The notes under the pieces are model-generated. The model did not search any database. It saw only the letters and a program-made list of their open reading frames with translations, and had not been told where the DNA came from. Of a stretch of DNA of 64,000 nucleotides, positions 35,612 through 45,351 are shown piece by piece. Source of the stretch: Thermoproteota archaeon (GTDB taxonomy: Archaea > Thermoproteota > Methanomethylicia > Methanomethylicales > Methanomethylicaceae); assembly GCA_016882195.1 (NCBI GenBank), contig VGLU01000001.1, positions 38,001 to 102,000 on the forward strand, given 5' to 3'. The stretch's first letter is position 1. Every line of letters starts with the position of its first letter. Made by a program: the position numbers and the translations under genes.

Positions 35612-37928
35612 GCTCAGCCTGTTCACCGTGAACCTCTCTGCTACCGATGATAAGGATCTGGTCGAGATCAGCAAGTCCATGGGCCTCAGCCTCAGCTTGG
35701 ACGAGATGAGGTATCTTAAAGGTTACTTCAAGACACCTCCAACCGACGTGGAGTTGCAGAGCCTCGGTCAGACATGGTCGGAGCACTGCATCCACAAGAC
35801 CTTCAAGGGCGATATCAGGACGGAGAATAGGGTCGTCAGGGGACTGCTGAAGAACTACATAGCCAGGGCGACGAGGGATCTGAAGAAGCCATGGTGCATC
35901 TCCGTCTTCGAGGACAACGCTGGCATCGTGGACTTTGACGACGGATACGTGGTGGCTGCCAAGGTGGAGACTCACAACCACCCCTCGGCTGTGGAGCCCT
36001 TCGGCGGTGCCGCAACCGGCGTGGGGGGCGTCATAAGAGACATCCTCGGAGTATGGGGCGAGCCCGTTGCCAACACGGATGTGCTCTGCTTCGGACCCCT
36101 CGATATTCGCCATGAGGAGCTACCGCTAGGCGTGAGGCACCCCAAGTACATCTACAAGGGTGTGGTGGCGGGGGTGGGCGCCTACGGCAACAACATGGGG
36201 ATCCCCACCGTGTCAGGAGGGATACTCTTCGATAAAGGTTACACGGGCAACGTGATAGTCTACTGCGGCTGCATCGGGGTGCTTCCCAAGGATCTATACA
36301 TCAAAAACACTAGGGAGGGCGATTACGCGGTGATGGCTGGCGGAAAGACGGGGAGGGACGGGATCCACGGGGTGACCTTCGCCTCAGCAGATCTCCCGGA
36401 GGGCTCTGAGGAGCTGAGGTCGGCCGTGCAGATACCTAACCCGGTGGTGGAGGAGAGGCTGAAAAGGGCCATCCTGAGGATAAGGGACGGGAGGCTCGCC
36501 TCAGGCGTGACCGACCTGGGCGGGGGCGGGATATCCTGCGCCGCCGGCGAGATGGCCCACAGGTCGGGCTTGGGTCTGGACGTGAACCTTGACGTGGTCC
36601 ACCTCAAGGAGGCGAACCTGGCACCGTGGGAGATCTGGGTCTCCGAGTCGCAGGAGAGGATGCTAGTCTCGGTGCCCGAGGGTAACGTCGAGAAGGTCCT
36701 TGAGATATTCAAGGAGGAGGACATAGAGGCGTGCGTCCTCGGGAGGTTCAACAGGAGCGGAAGGATCAAGGTCACGTTGCACGGCGAGGTGGTCTGCAAT
36801 CTGGACCTCGACTTTCTGTACAGCCCGCCCAAGGTCACTAGGAAGGCTGCGCAGGTGATAATCCCTTCAGCTAGGTACAGGCTGGATGAGCCGAGGGATC
36901 TGGCAGAGGAGCTGCTCACCCTCTTAGCAGACCCCAACGTTAGGAGCCGGGAGGACGTCATAAGGACCTATGACCATGAGGTGAGGGGCTGCACGGCGAT
37001 AAAGCCGCTGCAGGGCGAGGAGGGCGGGCCCAACGACGCGGCAGTGATAAAGCCCCTGAAGGACTCGTGGATGGGGCTCGTGATCTCCTGCGGCATAAAT
37101 CCCTTCTACCCCGACCCCTACTGGATGGCGGCGGCCTCCATAGAGGAGGCGGTGAGGAACAACGCCTCGGTGGGCGGGAGGAGGGTGGCGATCCTGGACA
37201 ACTTCGTCTGGGGGAATCCCGAGCGCGAGGAGAGGATGGGCTCACTGTTAAGGGCGGTGGAGGCCTGCTACGACCTCTCAACAGCGCTGGACGTGCCCTT
37301 CATATCGGGCAAGGACAGCCTCTACAACGAGTCCCCGCTGGGACCGGTCAGGCCGACGCTCCTGATCACCGGCGTGGGTATAATCCCGGACCTTAGGAGG
37401 GCAATCACTCTGGACCTCAAGAGGGAGGGCAACCCGATTTACCTCATCGGGCTTACTAAGGACGAAACCGGCGGATCTGCGTATTTCAGGTCGAAGGGAA
37501 TCGCGGGAGGTGCTTGTCCCAAAATTGACGCAAAGGTCTCCAAGAGGACGATTGATACGCTCATCAATGCCATGGACGGGGGCATGGTCATGGCGTGCCA
37601 CGATCTCTCCGAGGGAGGGCTCGGGGTCGCGGCGGCGGAGATGGTTATAGCCTCGGATGGACTCGGTCTCGCCATCGACCTGAGGCGGGCACCTTCAGCG
37701 GTAGGGAGGAGCGACATTATTCTCTTCTCAGAGTCTGCCTCGAGGTTCTTGGTGGAGGTCGAGAGAGGTCACGCCAAGGGCTTTGAGAATCTGTTCAAGG
37801 GGCTACCCCACAGAGAGGTCGGAGAAGTGGAGGGTGGGAGGGGGGCAGGGCTCAGACTGCATGACCTGAAGGGCAGGGAGTTGGTGCTGGGTTCCTCTGA
37901 GATGAGGAGGGCGTGGAGGGGCTATTGA
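35577..37928 (+). CDS. purL: FGAM synthetase PurL subunit
   Basis: The ATP-dependent catalytic subunit, 783 residues, of the short archaeal/Gram-positive type. QTWSEHCIHKTF, KVETHNHPSA and FGGAATGVGG in the first half and SGKDSLYNE in the second are conserved. The GTG at 35577 has GAGGTG upstream and overlaps purS by 35 nt; a GTG at 35628 is closer to the usual family start but has no ribosome site, so the first 17 residues are uncertain. Confidence 0.92.
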   Translation: MKSGLLRRASDKLSLFTVNLSATDDKDLVEISKSMGLSLSLDEMRYLKGYFKTPPTDVELQSLGQTWSEHCIHKTFKGDIRTENRVVRGLLKNYIARATRDLKKPWCISVFEDNAGIVDFDDGYVVAAKVETHNHPSAVEPFGGAATGVGGVIRDILGVWGEPVANTDVLCFGPLDIRHEELPLGVRHPKYIYKGVVAGVGAYGNNMGIPTVSGGILFDKGYTGNVIVYCGCIGVLPKDLYIKNTREGDYAVMAGGKTGRDGIHGVTFASADLPEGSEELRSAVQIPNPVVEERLKRAILRIRDGRLASGVTDLGGGGISCAAGEMAHRSGLGLDVNLDVVHLKEANLAPWEIWVSESQERMLVSVPEGNVEKVLEIFKEEDIEACVLGRFNRSGRIKVTLHGEVVCNLDLDFLYSPPKVTRKAAQVIIPSARYRLDEPRDLAEELLTLLADPNVRSREDVIRTYDHEVRGCTAIKPLQGEEGGPNDAAVIKPLKDSWMGLVISCGINPFYPDPYWMAAASIEEAVRNNASVGGRRVAILDNFVWGNPEREERMGSLLRAVEACYDLSTALDVPFISGKDSLYNESPLGPVRPTLLITGVGIIPDLRRAITLDLKREGNPIYLIGLTKDETGGSAYFRSKGIAGGACPKIDAKVSKRTIDTLINAMDGGMVMACHDLSEGGLGVAAAEMVIASDGLGLAIDLRRAPSAVGRSDIILFSESASRFLVEVERGHAKGFENLFKGLPHREVGEVEGGRGAGLRLHDLKGRELVLGSSEMRRAWRGY

Positions 37929-38719
37929 TGAGGCTGGAGAAGGCGAGGGCGTGCGTCCTGAGGGTCGGCGGCACGAACTGCGACCTGGAGGTGAAGGTCG
38001 CCCTCGAGGAGCTAGGACTGCAGACAGAGATACTGCACATGAACCAGCTGAAGAAGAGAAGGTTGTCGGATTACCACATGCTCGTCTTCCCTGGCGGCTT
38101 CTCGTATGGCGACTACGTCAGGGCAGGCGCGATATGGGGGAGGCAGGTCATTACAAAGTTCAGGCGCGACCTTGAGGCCTTCGTGAACGAGGAAAAGCTC
38201 GTGATGGGCATCTGCAATGGGTTCCAGGTGCTGGTGGAGGCTGGGCTGCTGCCGGGCAATGGGGTATCTGGCGTTCCCACAGCCACCCTAGCAAACAACT
38301 CCTCCGCCAAGTACGAGTGCAGGTGGATCCGCCTCAGGGTGGATGGGAAGAGGACGCCCTTCACCAAGATCATGAAGGTCGGCGAGGTGGTCAGGATACC
38401 CATCGGTCACGGCGAGGGGAGGTTCCTGCTCCCGTCCGAGGGCGCCCTCAAGGAACTGATAAAGGAGGGGCAGGTGGTGTTCAGGTACGCCCTTCCGGAC
38501 GGCAAACCAGCGGAGGGCGCATACCCGCACAACCCCAACGGCGCGGTCTACGACATCGCGGGGATCTGCAACAAGAAAGGAAACGTGATGGGGATGATGC
38601 CCCACCCTGAGAGGGCCTTCTTTGGCTGGCAGACACCGGTTTGGGGGGCGGAGCCGCCGGAGCACGGAGACGGCAGGAAGATCTTCGAGGGAGCCGTCGA
38701 GTACCTGAAGAGGTACTGA
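37928..38719 (+). CDS. purQ: FGAM synthetase PurQ (glutaminase) subunit
   Basis: A 263-residue class I glutaminase that feeds ammonia to PurL. The nucleophile Cys is in GICNGFQ; His and Glu of the triad are in PHPERAF; GHGEGRF is also seen. The ATG is in the TGATG overlap with the purL stop. It ends the purine operon; 94 nt later a VapBC module starts. Confidence 0.92.
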   Translation: MRLEKARACVLRVGGTNCDLEVKVALEELGLQTEILHMNQLKKRRLSDYHMLVFPGGFSYGDYVRAGAIWGRQVITKFRRDLEAFVNEEKLVMGICNGFQVLVEAGLLPGNGVSGVPTATLANNSSAKYECRWIRLRVDGKRTPFTKIMKVGEVVRIPIGHGEGRFLLPSEGALKELIKEGQVVFRYALPDGKPAEGAYPHNPNGAVYDIAGICNKKGNVMGMMPHPERAFFGWQTPVWGAEPPEHGDGRKIFEGAVEYLKRY

Positions 38720-38812
38720 AAAATTCAACGCAGGTATCCAGAGTATGACCATTGAGTACGCCAAAATTATATTAGTAAGGCATATTAAAGATAAGTAAGG
38801 AGGAAATAGGAT

Positions 38813-39067
38813 TTGGGAGAAGTAACAGTTACGAGTAAGGGACAAATCACCATACCTGCGGATATAAGAAGGAGGCTGAGTATTGTGGAGGGCACGAAAC
38901 TGATGGTGATCCAGGAGGGAGGGGCCGTAAAAATAATCCCCATCGTGGAGCTCTCCAAATTGGCTGGGGTAGATAAGGAACTCTTCAAGGGAAGGGACGT
39001 GGGTAAGGAGCTCGAGGAGGAGAGGAGAGAGGATTTCCTTGCAGAGGAACGCAGGCTCAGAGACTAG
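38813..39067 (+). CDS. vapB: AbrB-type antitoxin (VapB)
   Basis: An 84-residue protein with an N-terminal SpoVT/AbrB fold (TVTSKGQITIPADIRRRL) and a charged tail that should cap the toxin. Start TTG at 38813 with AGGAGG 12-17 nt upstream. It overlaps the following PIN-domain gene by 29 nt, the standard arrangement of a toxin-antitoxin pair. A TATA-like ATTATATTAGTA lies at 38765-38776. Confidence 0.85.
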   Translation: MGEVTVTSKGQITIPADIRRRLSIVEGTKLMVIQEGGAVKIIPIVELSKLAGVDKELFKGRDVGKELEEERREDFLAEERRLRD

Positions 39068-39479
39068 GATCATCCTCGATACCAAACCCATTATCAAGCT
39101 GTTCGCCGAGCAGGAGGGCTGGGCCCATGTCAGGCGGATCCTACAGATGGCCGAGGGCGGAGCGATCAAGGCTGGGATCAGCGTCGTTACGCTCTCAGAG
39201 GTTTACTATAAGTACCTTCAGAGGTGGCCCAGGGTTGCGGAGGCGAGGATGGAGCAGCTCCGTTATTCCCCTTATCTCAGGAAGATCGGGGTGGACGAAG
39301 AGGTTGCGGTGAAGGCTGGTGAGCTTAAGGGTAGGTACGCACTGCCGCTCGCCGACGCGATAATAGCCTCTAGTGCGCATTTAAATGGTGCTATCGTCAT
39401 CAGCGACGATCCTGAGTTCAAGAAGGTCGAAGAGATTCGGGTCCTAAGCGAGACCGAGTTCTGCAAGAGTCGCGCCTGA
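39039..39479 (+). CDS. vapC: PIN-domain ribonuclease toxin (VapC)
   Basis: A 146-residue PIN-domain protein. The acidic metal-binding residues are in ILDTKPII, TLSEVYY, LADAIIA and SDDPEF, so all four positions of an active PIN nuclease are there. The TTG at 39039 is uncertain; family-like sequence begins at RIILDTK, about nine residues in. Partner of the preceding AbrB-type gene. Confidence 0.85.
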   Translation: MQRNAGSETRIILDTKPIIKLFAEQEGWAHVRRILQMAEGGAIKAGISVVTLSEVYYKYLQRWPRVAEARMEQLRYSPYLRKIGVDEEVAVKAGELKGRYALPLADAIIASSAHLNGAIVISDDPEFKKVEEIRVLSETEFCKSRA

Positions 39480-39535
39480 GTAAGTTTTTCAGAAATATTA
39501 TTACAGACTGCCGTAAAGGAGATTGTGGTGGTACC

Positions 39536-40294
39536 TTGGAGGTAAAGGTCGGCACCTGCGGCTGGAGCGTGAAGGGAGGCAAGGACGCCTACTGCAGAAC
39601 CTTCCGGACCGTAGAGCTTCAGGACACCTTCTATCGGCTCCCAAAGCCGGAGACGGTCGAGCGCTGGCGGGCAAACGCTCCGGAGGGCTTCGAGTTCATC
39701 GTGAAGGCTTGGCAGGCACTGACGCATCCCACCGAGAGCCCGACGTGGAGGAGGGTCGGCGGACCGCCAAGATGGGGGAGGGCGGATGGCTTCGGGCACC
39801 TAAGGCCCACGGAGGAGAACTTCAAGGCCTGGGATGAAGTCCTGGGCATATGCCAAGCTCTGAAGAGTAGGATCGTCATTATTCAGACACCACCCAGCTT
39901 CGGCTACTCTGAGGAGAACGTCGCAAATGTAAGAGGGTTCATCCCGTTGGTCGAGAGAAAAGGGCTGCTCTTGGGGTGGGAGCCCCGGGGAAGCTGGAGC
40001 CAGCATCCAGAGACGGTGGCATCCCTCTGCCAGGAACTCTCCCTCGTTCATGTGGTGGATCCATTCAGGCGCCTCCCCTCCACCGAGACCAACACGGTTT
40101 ACTTCCGGCTGCACGGCATCGGCAAAGGCGAGACCAACTACAGCTACCGCTACACGAATGGGGATCTGAAAAATCTTCTATCCATAGTCGAAAACCAAGG
40201 CGCGAGGGAGGTCTACGTCATGTTCAACAACGTTACCATGGCAGAGGACGCCCTCAAATTCAAGAATTTTGTGCGATCTGCCCATGGTTTATAA
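39536..40294 (+). CDS. DUF72 (YecE-like) protein
   Basis: A 252-residue TIM-barrel-like protein of the DUF72 family. VGTCGWS at the start, VELQDTFYRLP, FIVKAWQALTHP and YFRLHGIGKG near the end are typical. The biochemical role is not known. Start TTG at 39536 after GGTGGTACC. It may be cotranscribed with the cysteine hydrolase 30 nt downstream. Confidence 0.85.
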   Translation: MEVKVGTCGWSVKGGKDAYCRTFRTVELQDTFYRLPKPETVERWRANAPEGFEFIVKAWQALTHPTESPTWRRVGGPPRWGRADGFGHLRPTEENFKAWDEVLGICQALKSRIVIIQTPPSFGYSEENVANVRGFIPLVERKGLLLGWEPRGSWSQHPETVASLCQELSLVHVVDPFRRLPSTETNTVYFRLHGIGKGETNYSYRYTNGDLKNLLSIVENQGAREVYVMFNNVTMAEDALKFKNFVRSAHGL

Positions 40295-40324
40295 ACCCGA
40301 TGGCATAATTTGATCTGATAGTCT

Positions 40325-40864
40325 ATGGCAACCGCCCTCCTCATAATCGACATGCTCAACGACTTCGTCTCCGGCAGGATGAAGTGCGAGGGAGCCAAGG
40401 TCATACTCCCAAACATCCGCCTCCTCCTAGATCACGCTAGGAGAAAGCGCATGCCGGTAGTCCACGTCTGCGACTCCCACTACCCGGGCGTGGATGCCGA
40501 GCTGAAGCTTTGGGGTCCACATGCCATCGTGGGCACAAAGGGTGCAGAGGTCATCGAGGAGCTCAAACCTATCAAGGGCGAGTACGTTATCAGAAAGAGG
40601 AGGTACAGCGGATTCTTCGAGACGGACCTCGACCTTTTACTGCGCGAACTAAAGGTAAACAGATTGATTCTCACCGGCATTGACACCTCCATCTGCGTGA
40701 GGCATACCGCGGCGGACGCCTTCTTCAGGGGCTACTCCATAACGGTTCCTAGAGACGCCGTAGCCACGTGGGATCCGGCGGACAACGAGCCGACGATAAA
40801 GTACCTCAAGGAGATATACGGGGCAGAGACGCTAACCACAGAAGAGCTGGCATCCAAGCTTTGA
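40325..40864 (+). CDS. Isochorismatase-like cysteine hydrolase
   Basis: A 179-residue hydrolase of the isochorismatase/nicotinamidase superfamily. The catalytic triad is visible as Asp (LLIIDMLNDF), Lys (IRKRRYSGF) and Cys (GIDTSICVRHTA). Nicotinamide or another amide may be the substrate. An ATG at 40325 starts the conserved LLIIDM strand. Confidence 0.85.
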   Translation: MATALLIIDMLNDFVSGRMKCEGAKVILPNIRLLLDHARRKRMPVVHVCDSHYPGVDAELKLWGPHAIVGTKGAEVIEELKPIKGEYVIRKRRYSGFFETDLDLLLRELKVNRLILTGIDTSICVRHTAADAFFRGYSITVPRDAVATWDPADNEPTIKYLKEIYGAETLTTEELASKL

Positions 40865-40951
40865 ATCAATATGCCACCTCCAAAAACTCTGGGTTTGAAA
40901 TCGATTGTCGACAATTCGATGAAAAAAGCGGGAAGATGAATAAAGGCCCGG

Positions 40952-41581
40952 TTACCGGTAGTCAGTTCTTCTCCCGGTGACAAGGTATATGGTCTCTTGG
41001 GATATGTAGCAGGCGTGGTCCGCCATCCTCTCAACGATCCTTGCCGTAATTCCGTTAAAGAGGATGCAGTTCCCGCTGGCCTTTTGGACCGCGTACTTCC
41101 TAAGGATCATCCTGTACCCTTCGTCGATGGACTCGTCGCTCTTTATTAGGTTCGTAGCCGCTTTCTGGTCCTTCTCAAAGTATGCCTTCAGGCTCTGGCG
41201 CACCATCTCCCGGGCGTTTTTCAACAGTTCGCAGACCTCCTTAACCTCGCAGTTCTTGACATTGACCTCCTCTAGAACCTCTGTAATGTTTCGTAGGTAA
41301 CGGCAGACCCTCGACAAATCGTAGGATACCTTCATAGCGACGGTAAGCGCCCTCAGATCGCTGGCGAACGGCTGGTGCCTTATCAGCGATCCCACGCACA
41401 TCTCCACGATCAGTTCCTCCCTTATCTGTGCTTCTCTGCATAGCTCTGTGGCTACAGGCTTCAAGCCGCTGCTCCTGTTCTTCAGGGCGTCTTGGACCTG
41501 CTCCCCAATGCTCTCTACGATCTCCTGCATCTCCATTATCTCGGCATTTATCTTGGTAAGGTATTCTGGTTCTTTCAGCAT
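40952..41581 (-). CDS. phoU: Phosphate transport regulator PhoU
   Basis: A 209-residue helical protein with two PhoU three-helix bundles. The metal-binding E/D-xxx-D patterns are partly seen, and the family block CRYLRNITEV is present. Last gene of the pst operon on the minus strand (stop before pstB by 1 nt). It should couple the Pst transporter to phosphate control; a second, DNA-binding PhoU relative lies at 45352. Confidence 0.88.
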   Translation of the reverse strand: MLKEPEYLTKINAEIMEMQEIVESIGEQVQDALKNRSSGLKPVATELCREAQIREELIVEMCVGSLIRHQPFASDLRALTVAMKVSYDLSRVCRYLRNITEVLEEVNVKNCEVKEVCELLKNAREMVRQSLKAYFEKDQKAATNLIKSDESIDEGYRMILRKYAVQKASGNCILFNGITARIVERMADHACYISQETIYLVTGRRTDYR

Positions 41582-42349
41582 CTATCCAAACCTCCCTGTG
41601 ATGTACCTCTCAGTTAGCGGGTTCTTAGGGTGTTCAAATATGTTCCTAGTTTCATCAAACTCTACAAGCTCGCCCAAATAGAAGAAGGCGGTCATGTCAG
41701 ATATCCTTGCCGCCTGGGACACGTTGTGCGTAATAATTACGACTGAGATCTCATTCTTGAGTTTCTTGACGAGTTCCTCCAGCTTGGCTGTCGATGCGGG
41801 ATCAAGGGCAGAGGTGGGCTCGTCCATAAGAATTACCTCGGGGTTCATCGCGAGAGCCCTGGCGATGCAAAGGCGCTGCTGCTGACCTCCGGACAAGCTC
41901 GCCCCGGACTTCTTGAGTTCGTCCTTGATCTCCTCCCAAAGCCCCACCGATTTGAGGCGCTCCTCCGCAATTTCTGCAAGCTCCTTCTTGCTGTGTGTGC
42001 CGACCAGTTTTAGCCCCGCCACCACATTATCTGCCACGGACATGTTGGGAAAGGGGTTGGGCTTCTGGAAGACCATGCCGATCTTCCGGCGCACGTCCAT
42101 AACGTCCATACCACCATAGACATCGACCCCGTCTAGGAGGGCCTTGCCGGAGGCCTTGGCGCCAGGAATAAGCTCGTGCATGCGATTTATGCACCTAACG
42201 AAGGTCGACTTGCCGCAGCCCGACGGCCCTATCACCGCAACCACCTCTTTGTCGGGTATCTTCACGTTGACGTTCTTCAAGGCGTGCTTCTCGCAGAACC
42301 AAGCGTTCAGGTTCTGGATGTCAAGCTTGGTGCTGTTGGACAACGTCAA
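41582..42349 (-). CDS. pstB: Phosphate ABC transporter ATPase
   Basis: A 255-residue ABC ATPase. Walker A GPSGCGKST, signature LSGGQQQR, Walker B VILMDEPTSALDP, H-loop ITHN are intact; FVRCINRMHE and QKPNPFP are PstB-specific. It overlaps pstA by 4 nt. Confidence 0.95.
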   Translation of the reverse strand: MTLSNSTKLDIQNLNAWFCEKHALKNVNVKIPDKEVVAVIGPSGCGKSTFVRCINRMHELIPGAKASGKALLDGVDVYGGMDVMDVRRKIGMVFQKPNPFPNMSVADNVVAGLKLVGTHSKKELAEIAEERLKSVGLWEEIKDELKKSGASLSGGQQQRLCIARALAMNPEVILMDEPTSALDPASTAKLEELVKKLKNEISVVIITHNVSQAARISDMTAFFYLGELVEFDETRNIFEHPKNPLTERYITGRFG

Positions 42350-43191
42350 ACACCCGCCTTGTACTTGGGTTTAGCGAAGCGCCTAACTATTACATTTATC
42401 GATACTACAATAATCACAAGAAGCAGTGACGCGCCCCACGCCTTGATCACCCAGTTCTGGAAGCCGCTCATGGCGTAGTTGTATATCAGGACCTGGAGGC
42501 TCGCCATGGGCTGGTCTATGCCGATGGGCCAGTAAAAGCTAAAGAGCGAGGTGAAGAGCAGTGGCGCAGTCTCGCCGCTTATCCTAGCAAACGCAAGTAA
42601 GCATCCCGTGAGGATACCGCCCTTGGCTATGCTAAAGACTATCTTCGTGGTGCGGACCCACTTTGGCACGCCCAAGGCGATGGCCGCCTCACGTATGTCG
42701 TTTGAGACTATCTTCATGGACTCCTCGGTGGCCTTGGCTATAAGGGGAATCATCATGAGCCCTAAGGCGAAGGCGGCGGCGATGGCGGTGTAGTGCCTGA
42801 CCGTGAGCACGATCAGCGAGTATGCAAATATCCCAAAGATTATGGACGGCACGCCGGATAGGGACTCGATCACGGTTCTCACTGCGGAGCCGAGCCTGCT
42901 CGTTCGGTCGTACTCTGAGAGGTACATGCCCGTCAGGATTCCCACAGGTATCCCGAACAGGGAGGCCATGGCGTTGATTATTAGTGTTCCTAGAATTGCA
43001 TTGCCAATGCCGCCACCCGACTCGCCGAAGGGCGCCGGGAGCGCCGTGAGGAATTCGAGGTTTATGGCAGATACCCCGTTGTAGACAACCTCACCTATGA
43101 TCCACAGGAGGGGAACGACCGCGAGCACGGTAAGCAGGAGGCATATGTACTTTATCAGGCGTTCCCTCCCCCTTCTGGACAATATGTCCAC
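42346..43191 (-). CDS. pstA: Phosphate ABC transporter permease PstA
   Basis: A 281-residue permease with six helices. The coupling loop EAAIALGVPKWVRTTKIV is present. The frame is open 110 codons further upstream, but the GTG at 43191 overlaps the pstC stop (TAGTG) and starts just before the first helix, so I took it as the true start. Confidence 0.93.
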   Translation of the reverse strand: MDILSRRGRERLIKYICLLLTVLAVVPLLWIIGEVVYNGVSAINLEFLTALPAPFGESGGGIGNAILGTLIINAMASLFGIPVGILTGMYLSEYDRTSRLGSAVRTVIESLSGVPSIIFGIFAYSLIVLTVRHYTAIAAAFALGLMMIPLIAKATEESMKIVSNDIREAAIALGVPKWVRTTKIVFSIAKGGILTGCLLAFARISGETAPLLFTSLFSFYWPIGIDQPMASLQVLIYNYAMSGFQNWVIKAWGASLLLVIIVVSINVIVRRFAKPKYKAGV

Positions 43192-44132
43192 TAGTAGTAC
43201 CCCCTCTTGATCGTTCTGTTGATTATTAATCTGGCGACGGTGTTGATCAAGAGCGTGATTACCAGTAGTATAAGCGCCAGCTCTATAAGCGAGGCTATGT
43301 GCAGTGTGCTTGTCGCCTCGTAGAGCTCGCTGGCTATCTTGCTTGTGATTGTCGTCGCTGGCGCGAAAAGTGAGGATGTTTCGAAGGGCCAAAGGTAGCT
43401 GTTGCCAATGACCATGGTAACGGCCATGGTCTCGCCCAGCGCGCGCCCCAGCCCCAGAATTATGGCTGAGAAGATCCCGAGGCGGGCAAAGGGTATTCCC
43501 ACGTGCCGGACCGTCTCCCACTTCGTGGCGCCCAGCGATATGAGACCCTCCCTCAGTGAAGGGGGTGTGCCTCCGAGCAGCTCAATGCTCAGGGAGGAGA
43601 TGATGGGAATAACCATAATCGTGAGAATCATGGACGCCAGAAATATGCTGAGACCGTAAGCAGGTCCAGCGAAGATCGGGATGAAACCGATCGCTCCGAC
43701 TATGGGCTGCTGCACATAGATTTTGATAAGGGGGGAGATCACCCAGAGCCCCCAAATTCCATAAATTACGCTGGGGATTGCCGCCAGAAGATCAATGAAT
43801 AGTGAAAGAACGGATTTGATCCTTGAGGGGGCATACTCCGTAAAGTAGATCGCTACCCCCAAGCTAATTGGTATAGCGAAAAGCGTTGCGATGACGGCGG
43901 AGAATAGGGTTCCAGCAATGGCTGGGACCGCCCCGAATATTCCAGCCGCGGAGTTCCAGACCGTACCCGTTAAGGTGCTTAACCCGTTTATGGAAATAGA
44001 GGGAAACGACCTATCAATAAGCATGTAAAACAGCGTAATAAATAACAACACCACAAAGGCGGATACGCCTATAAGAAGGTACTTAAATACAGAGTCTTGG
44101 AGATTAAAAAACCGGGAGTTCCTGCGTGGCAT
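43191..44132 (-). CDS. pstC: Phosphate ABC transporter permease PstC
   Basis: A 313-residue permease, six helices plus an extended loop. FVVLLFITLF forms the first helix, and LREGLISLGATKWETVRHV the ATPase-coupling loop. An ATG at 44132 (MPRRNSRFF) is preferred over an in-frame TTG two codons upstream. It follows pstS by 21 nt. Confidence 0.93.
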   Translation of the reverse strand: MPRRNSRFFNLQDSVFKYLLIGVSAFVVLLFITLFYMLIDRSFPSISINGLSTLTGTVWNSAAGIFGAVPAIAGTLFSAVIATLFAIPISLGVAIYFTEYAPSRIKSVLSLFIDLLAAIPSVIYGIWGLWVISPLIKIYVQQPIVGAIGFIPIFAGPAYGLSIFLASMILTIMVIPIISSLSIELLGGTPPSLREGLISLGATKWETVRHVGIPFARLGIFSAIILGLGRALGETMAVTMVIGNSYLWPFETSSLFAPATTITSKIASELYEATSTLHIASLIELALILLVITLLINTVARLIINRTIKRGYY

Positions 44133-44153
44133 AGACAACTCTCAGATCCTACC

Positions 44154-45239
44154 TTAAATTAGGCTCATCCCTTGGTAAGTTATCTGGTGCAGGATACCTT
44201 CTCCCAATGTTACTATCTCAGCGGGCAGCTTCGGATACAGCAGTGCTTCGGAGTAGTTCTGACCGTCGTGTACGGCCCACCACAGGAAATTGACCACTGC
44301 GGTCGCCTTGGCCTGATCCATGTAGGACAGATCCTTGTACACCAGTACGTACGTGAAGGTTGAGATGGGATAGACGTTGTCTCCTGGCAGATTGGCTATC
44401 GATGCTCTCATGTCTTTAGCCAGCAACGGAGCGCCAGCCCTGGCCGCATTTCCAATCGTCTCTAGCGATGGCACAACGAACTGACCGTCGTGATTCTTTA
44501 CGGTGGCATATGGGATCGAGTTATTGTACGCATACCAGAACTCAAGGTATCCTATAGAGTACGGCGTCTGCAACAGTGTACTTGCAACACCGGCGTTTCC
44601 CGGGGCACCTATGCCCGCCGGCCAGTTCACTGTGGTGCCCTGGCCTAGCGTCCAAGTCGTGCTGGCAGTCCTAAGATAGCCTGTGAAGGCAAATGTGGTG
44701 CCGCTTGAGTCGGAGCGCCTCACTAAGACGATGTCCTGGTTTGGTAGGTTGAAGTCTGGGTTCATGGCAGTAATTGTAGGGTCGTTCCACTTCGTGATGT
44801 TGGCTTGGAAGATCTTTGCGATGGTGTCTGCGTCGAGCTTAAGTCCGCTCGCTACTCCTGGTACATTATAGGAAACTACAACACCGCCTGCGGTTTCTGG
44901 CAGATGAAGTACCGGACCAGAATAGTTTGCAATTTGTGCGTCGGTGAGGTAGGCGTCGGAACATGCAAAGTCGAAGGTCTTTGACTTTAGGTTATTCTGA
45001 CCTCCTCCGCTACCGATTGACTGGTAGGATATCTGGATGTTCGGGTGTAGCTTGTTGTACTCAGAGGTCCACTTTGTCATGAGCGGGTACGGGAACGAGG
45101 CGCCGCCGGCTGTGAGGGTGACTGGCTGTTCTGGCGGGGGCGTAAGGAAGTAATAGCCTATTGCGACGGCTGCGACAATTAGGATAATGATGCCAATTAT
45201 GAGAACCGTTGATACGCCTTTTCCATTAATCTTATGCAC
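44154..45239 (-). CDS. pstS: Phosphate-binding protein PstS
   Basis: The outside phosphate receptor, 361 residues, with an N-terminal anchor helix (about 9-31) rather than a lipobox. Phosphate-contacting parts are GGASFP, SIGSGGGQ and RSDSSGTT. It starts with GTG at 45239 and is the first gene of pstSCAB-phoU, reading from the repeat-rich promoter it shares with the AbrB-PhoU regulator. Confidence 0.92.
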   Translation of the reverse strand: MHKINGKGVSTVLIIGIIILIVAAVAIGYYFLTPPPEQPVTLTAGGASFPYPLMTKWTSEYNKLHPNIQISYQSIGSGGGQNNLKSKTFDFACSDAYLTDAQIANYSGPVLHLPETAGGVVVSYNVPGVASGLKLDADTIAKIFQANITKWNDPTITAMNPDFNLPNQDIVLVRRSDSSGTTFAFTGYLRTASTTWTLGQGTTVNWPAGIGAPGNAGVASTLLQTPYSIGYLEFWYAYNNSIPYATVKNHDGQFVVPSLETIGNAARAGAPLLAKDMRASIANLPGDNVYPISTFTYVLVYKDLSYMDQAKATAVVNFLWWAVHDGQNYSEALLYPKLPAEIVTLGEGILHQITYQGMSLI

Positions 45240-45274
45240 GAAATCTCACCATTTCTGCTCAACGGTGAAAATAA

Positions 45275-45325
45275 ATATATACTATTCCTAAATAGTATAT
45301 ATACTATAAGAGGAGATATATACTA
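45275..45325. promoter_or_regulatory. Divergent pst/regulator promoter with repeated TATATACTA boxes
   Basis: A perfect 11-bp inverted repeat (ATATATACTAT at 45275-45285, ATAGTATATAT at 45292-45302) has a 6-nt gap. The box TATATACTA occurs three times in the same direction, at 45276, 45298 and 45317. The block lies between pstS (minus) and the AbrB-PhoU gene (plus), covering likely TATA boxes for both. It is a good candidate operator for phosphate control. Confidence 0.65.
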
Positions 45326-45351
45326 GAAAGTAGAAACTTCGGGGGAAAATC

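Noticed and set aside
38288-39169. 293-codon minus-strand frame over purQ, the gap and vapB
   Set aside because: Covers two good plus-strand genes and has no recognisable content.
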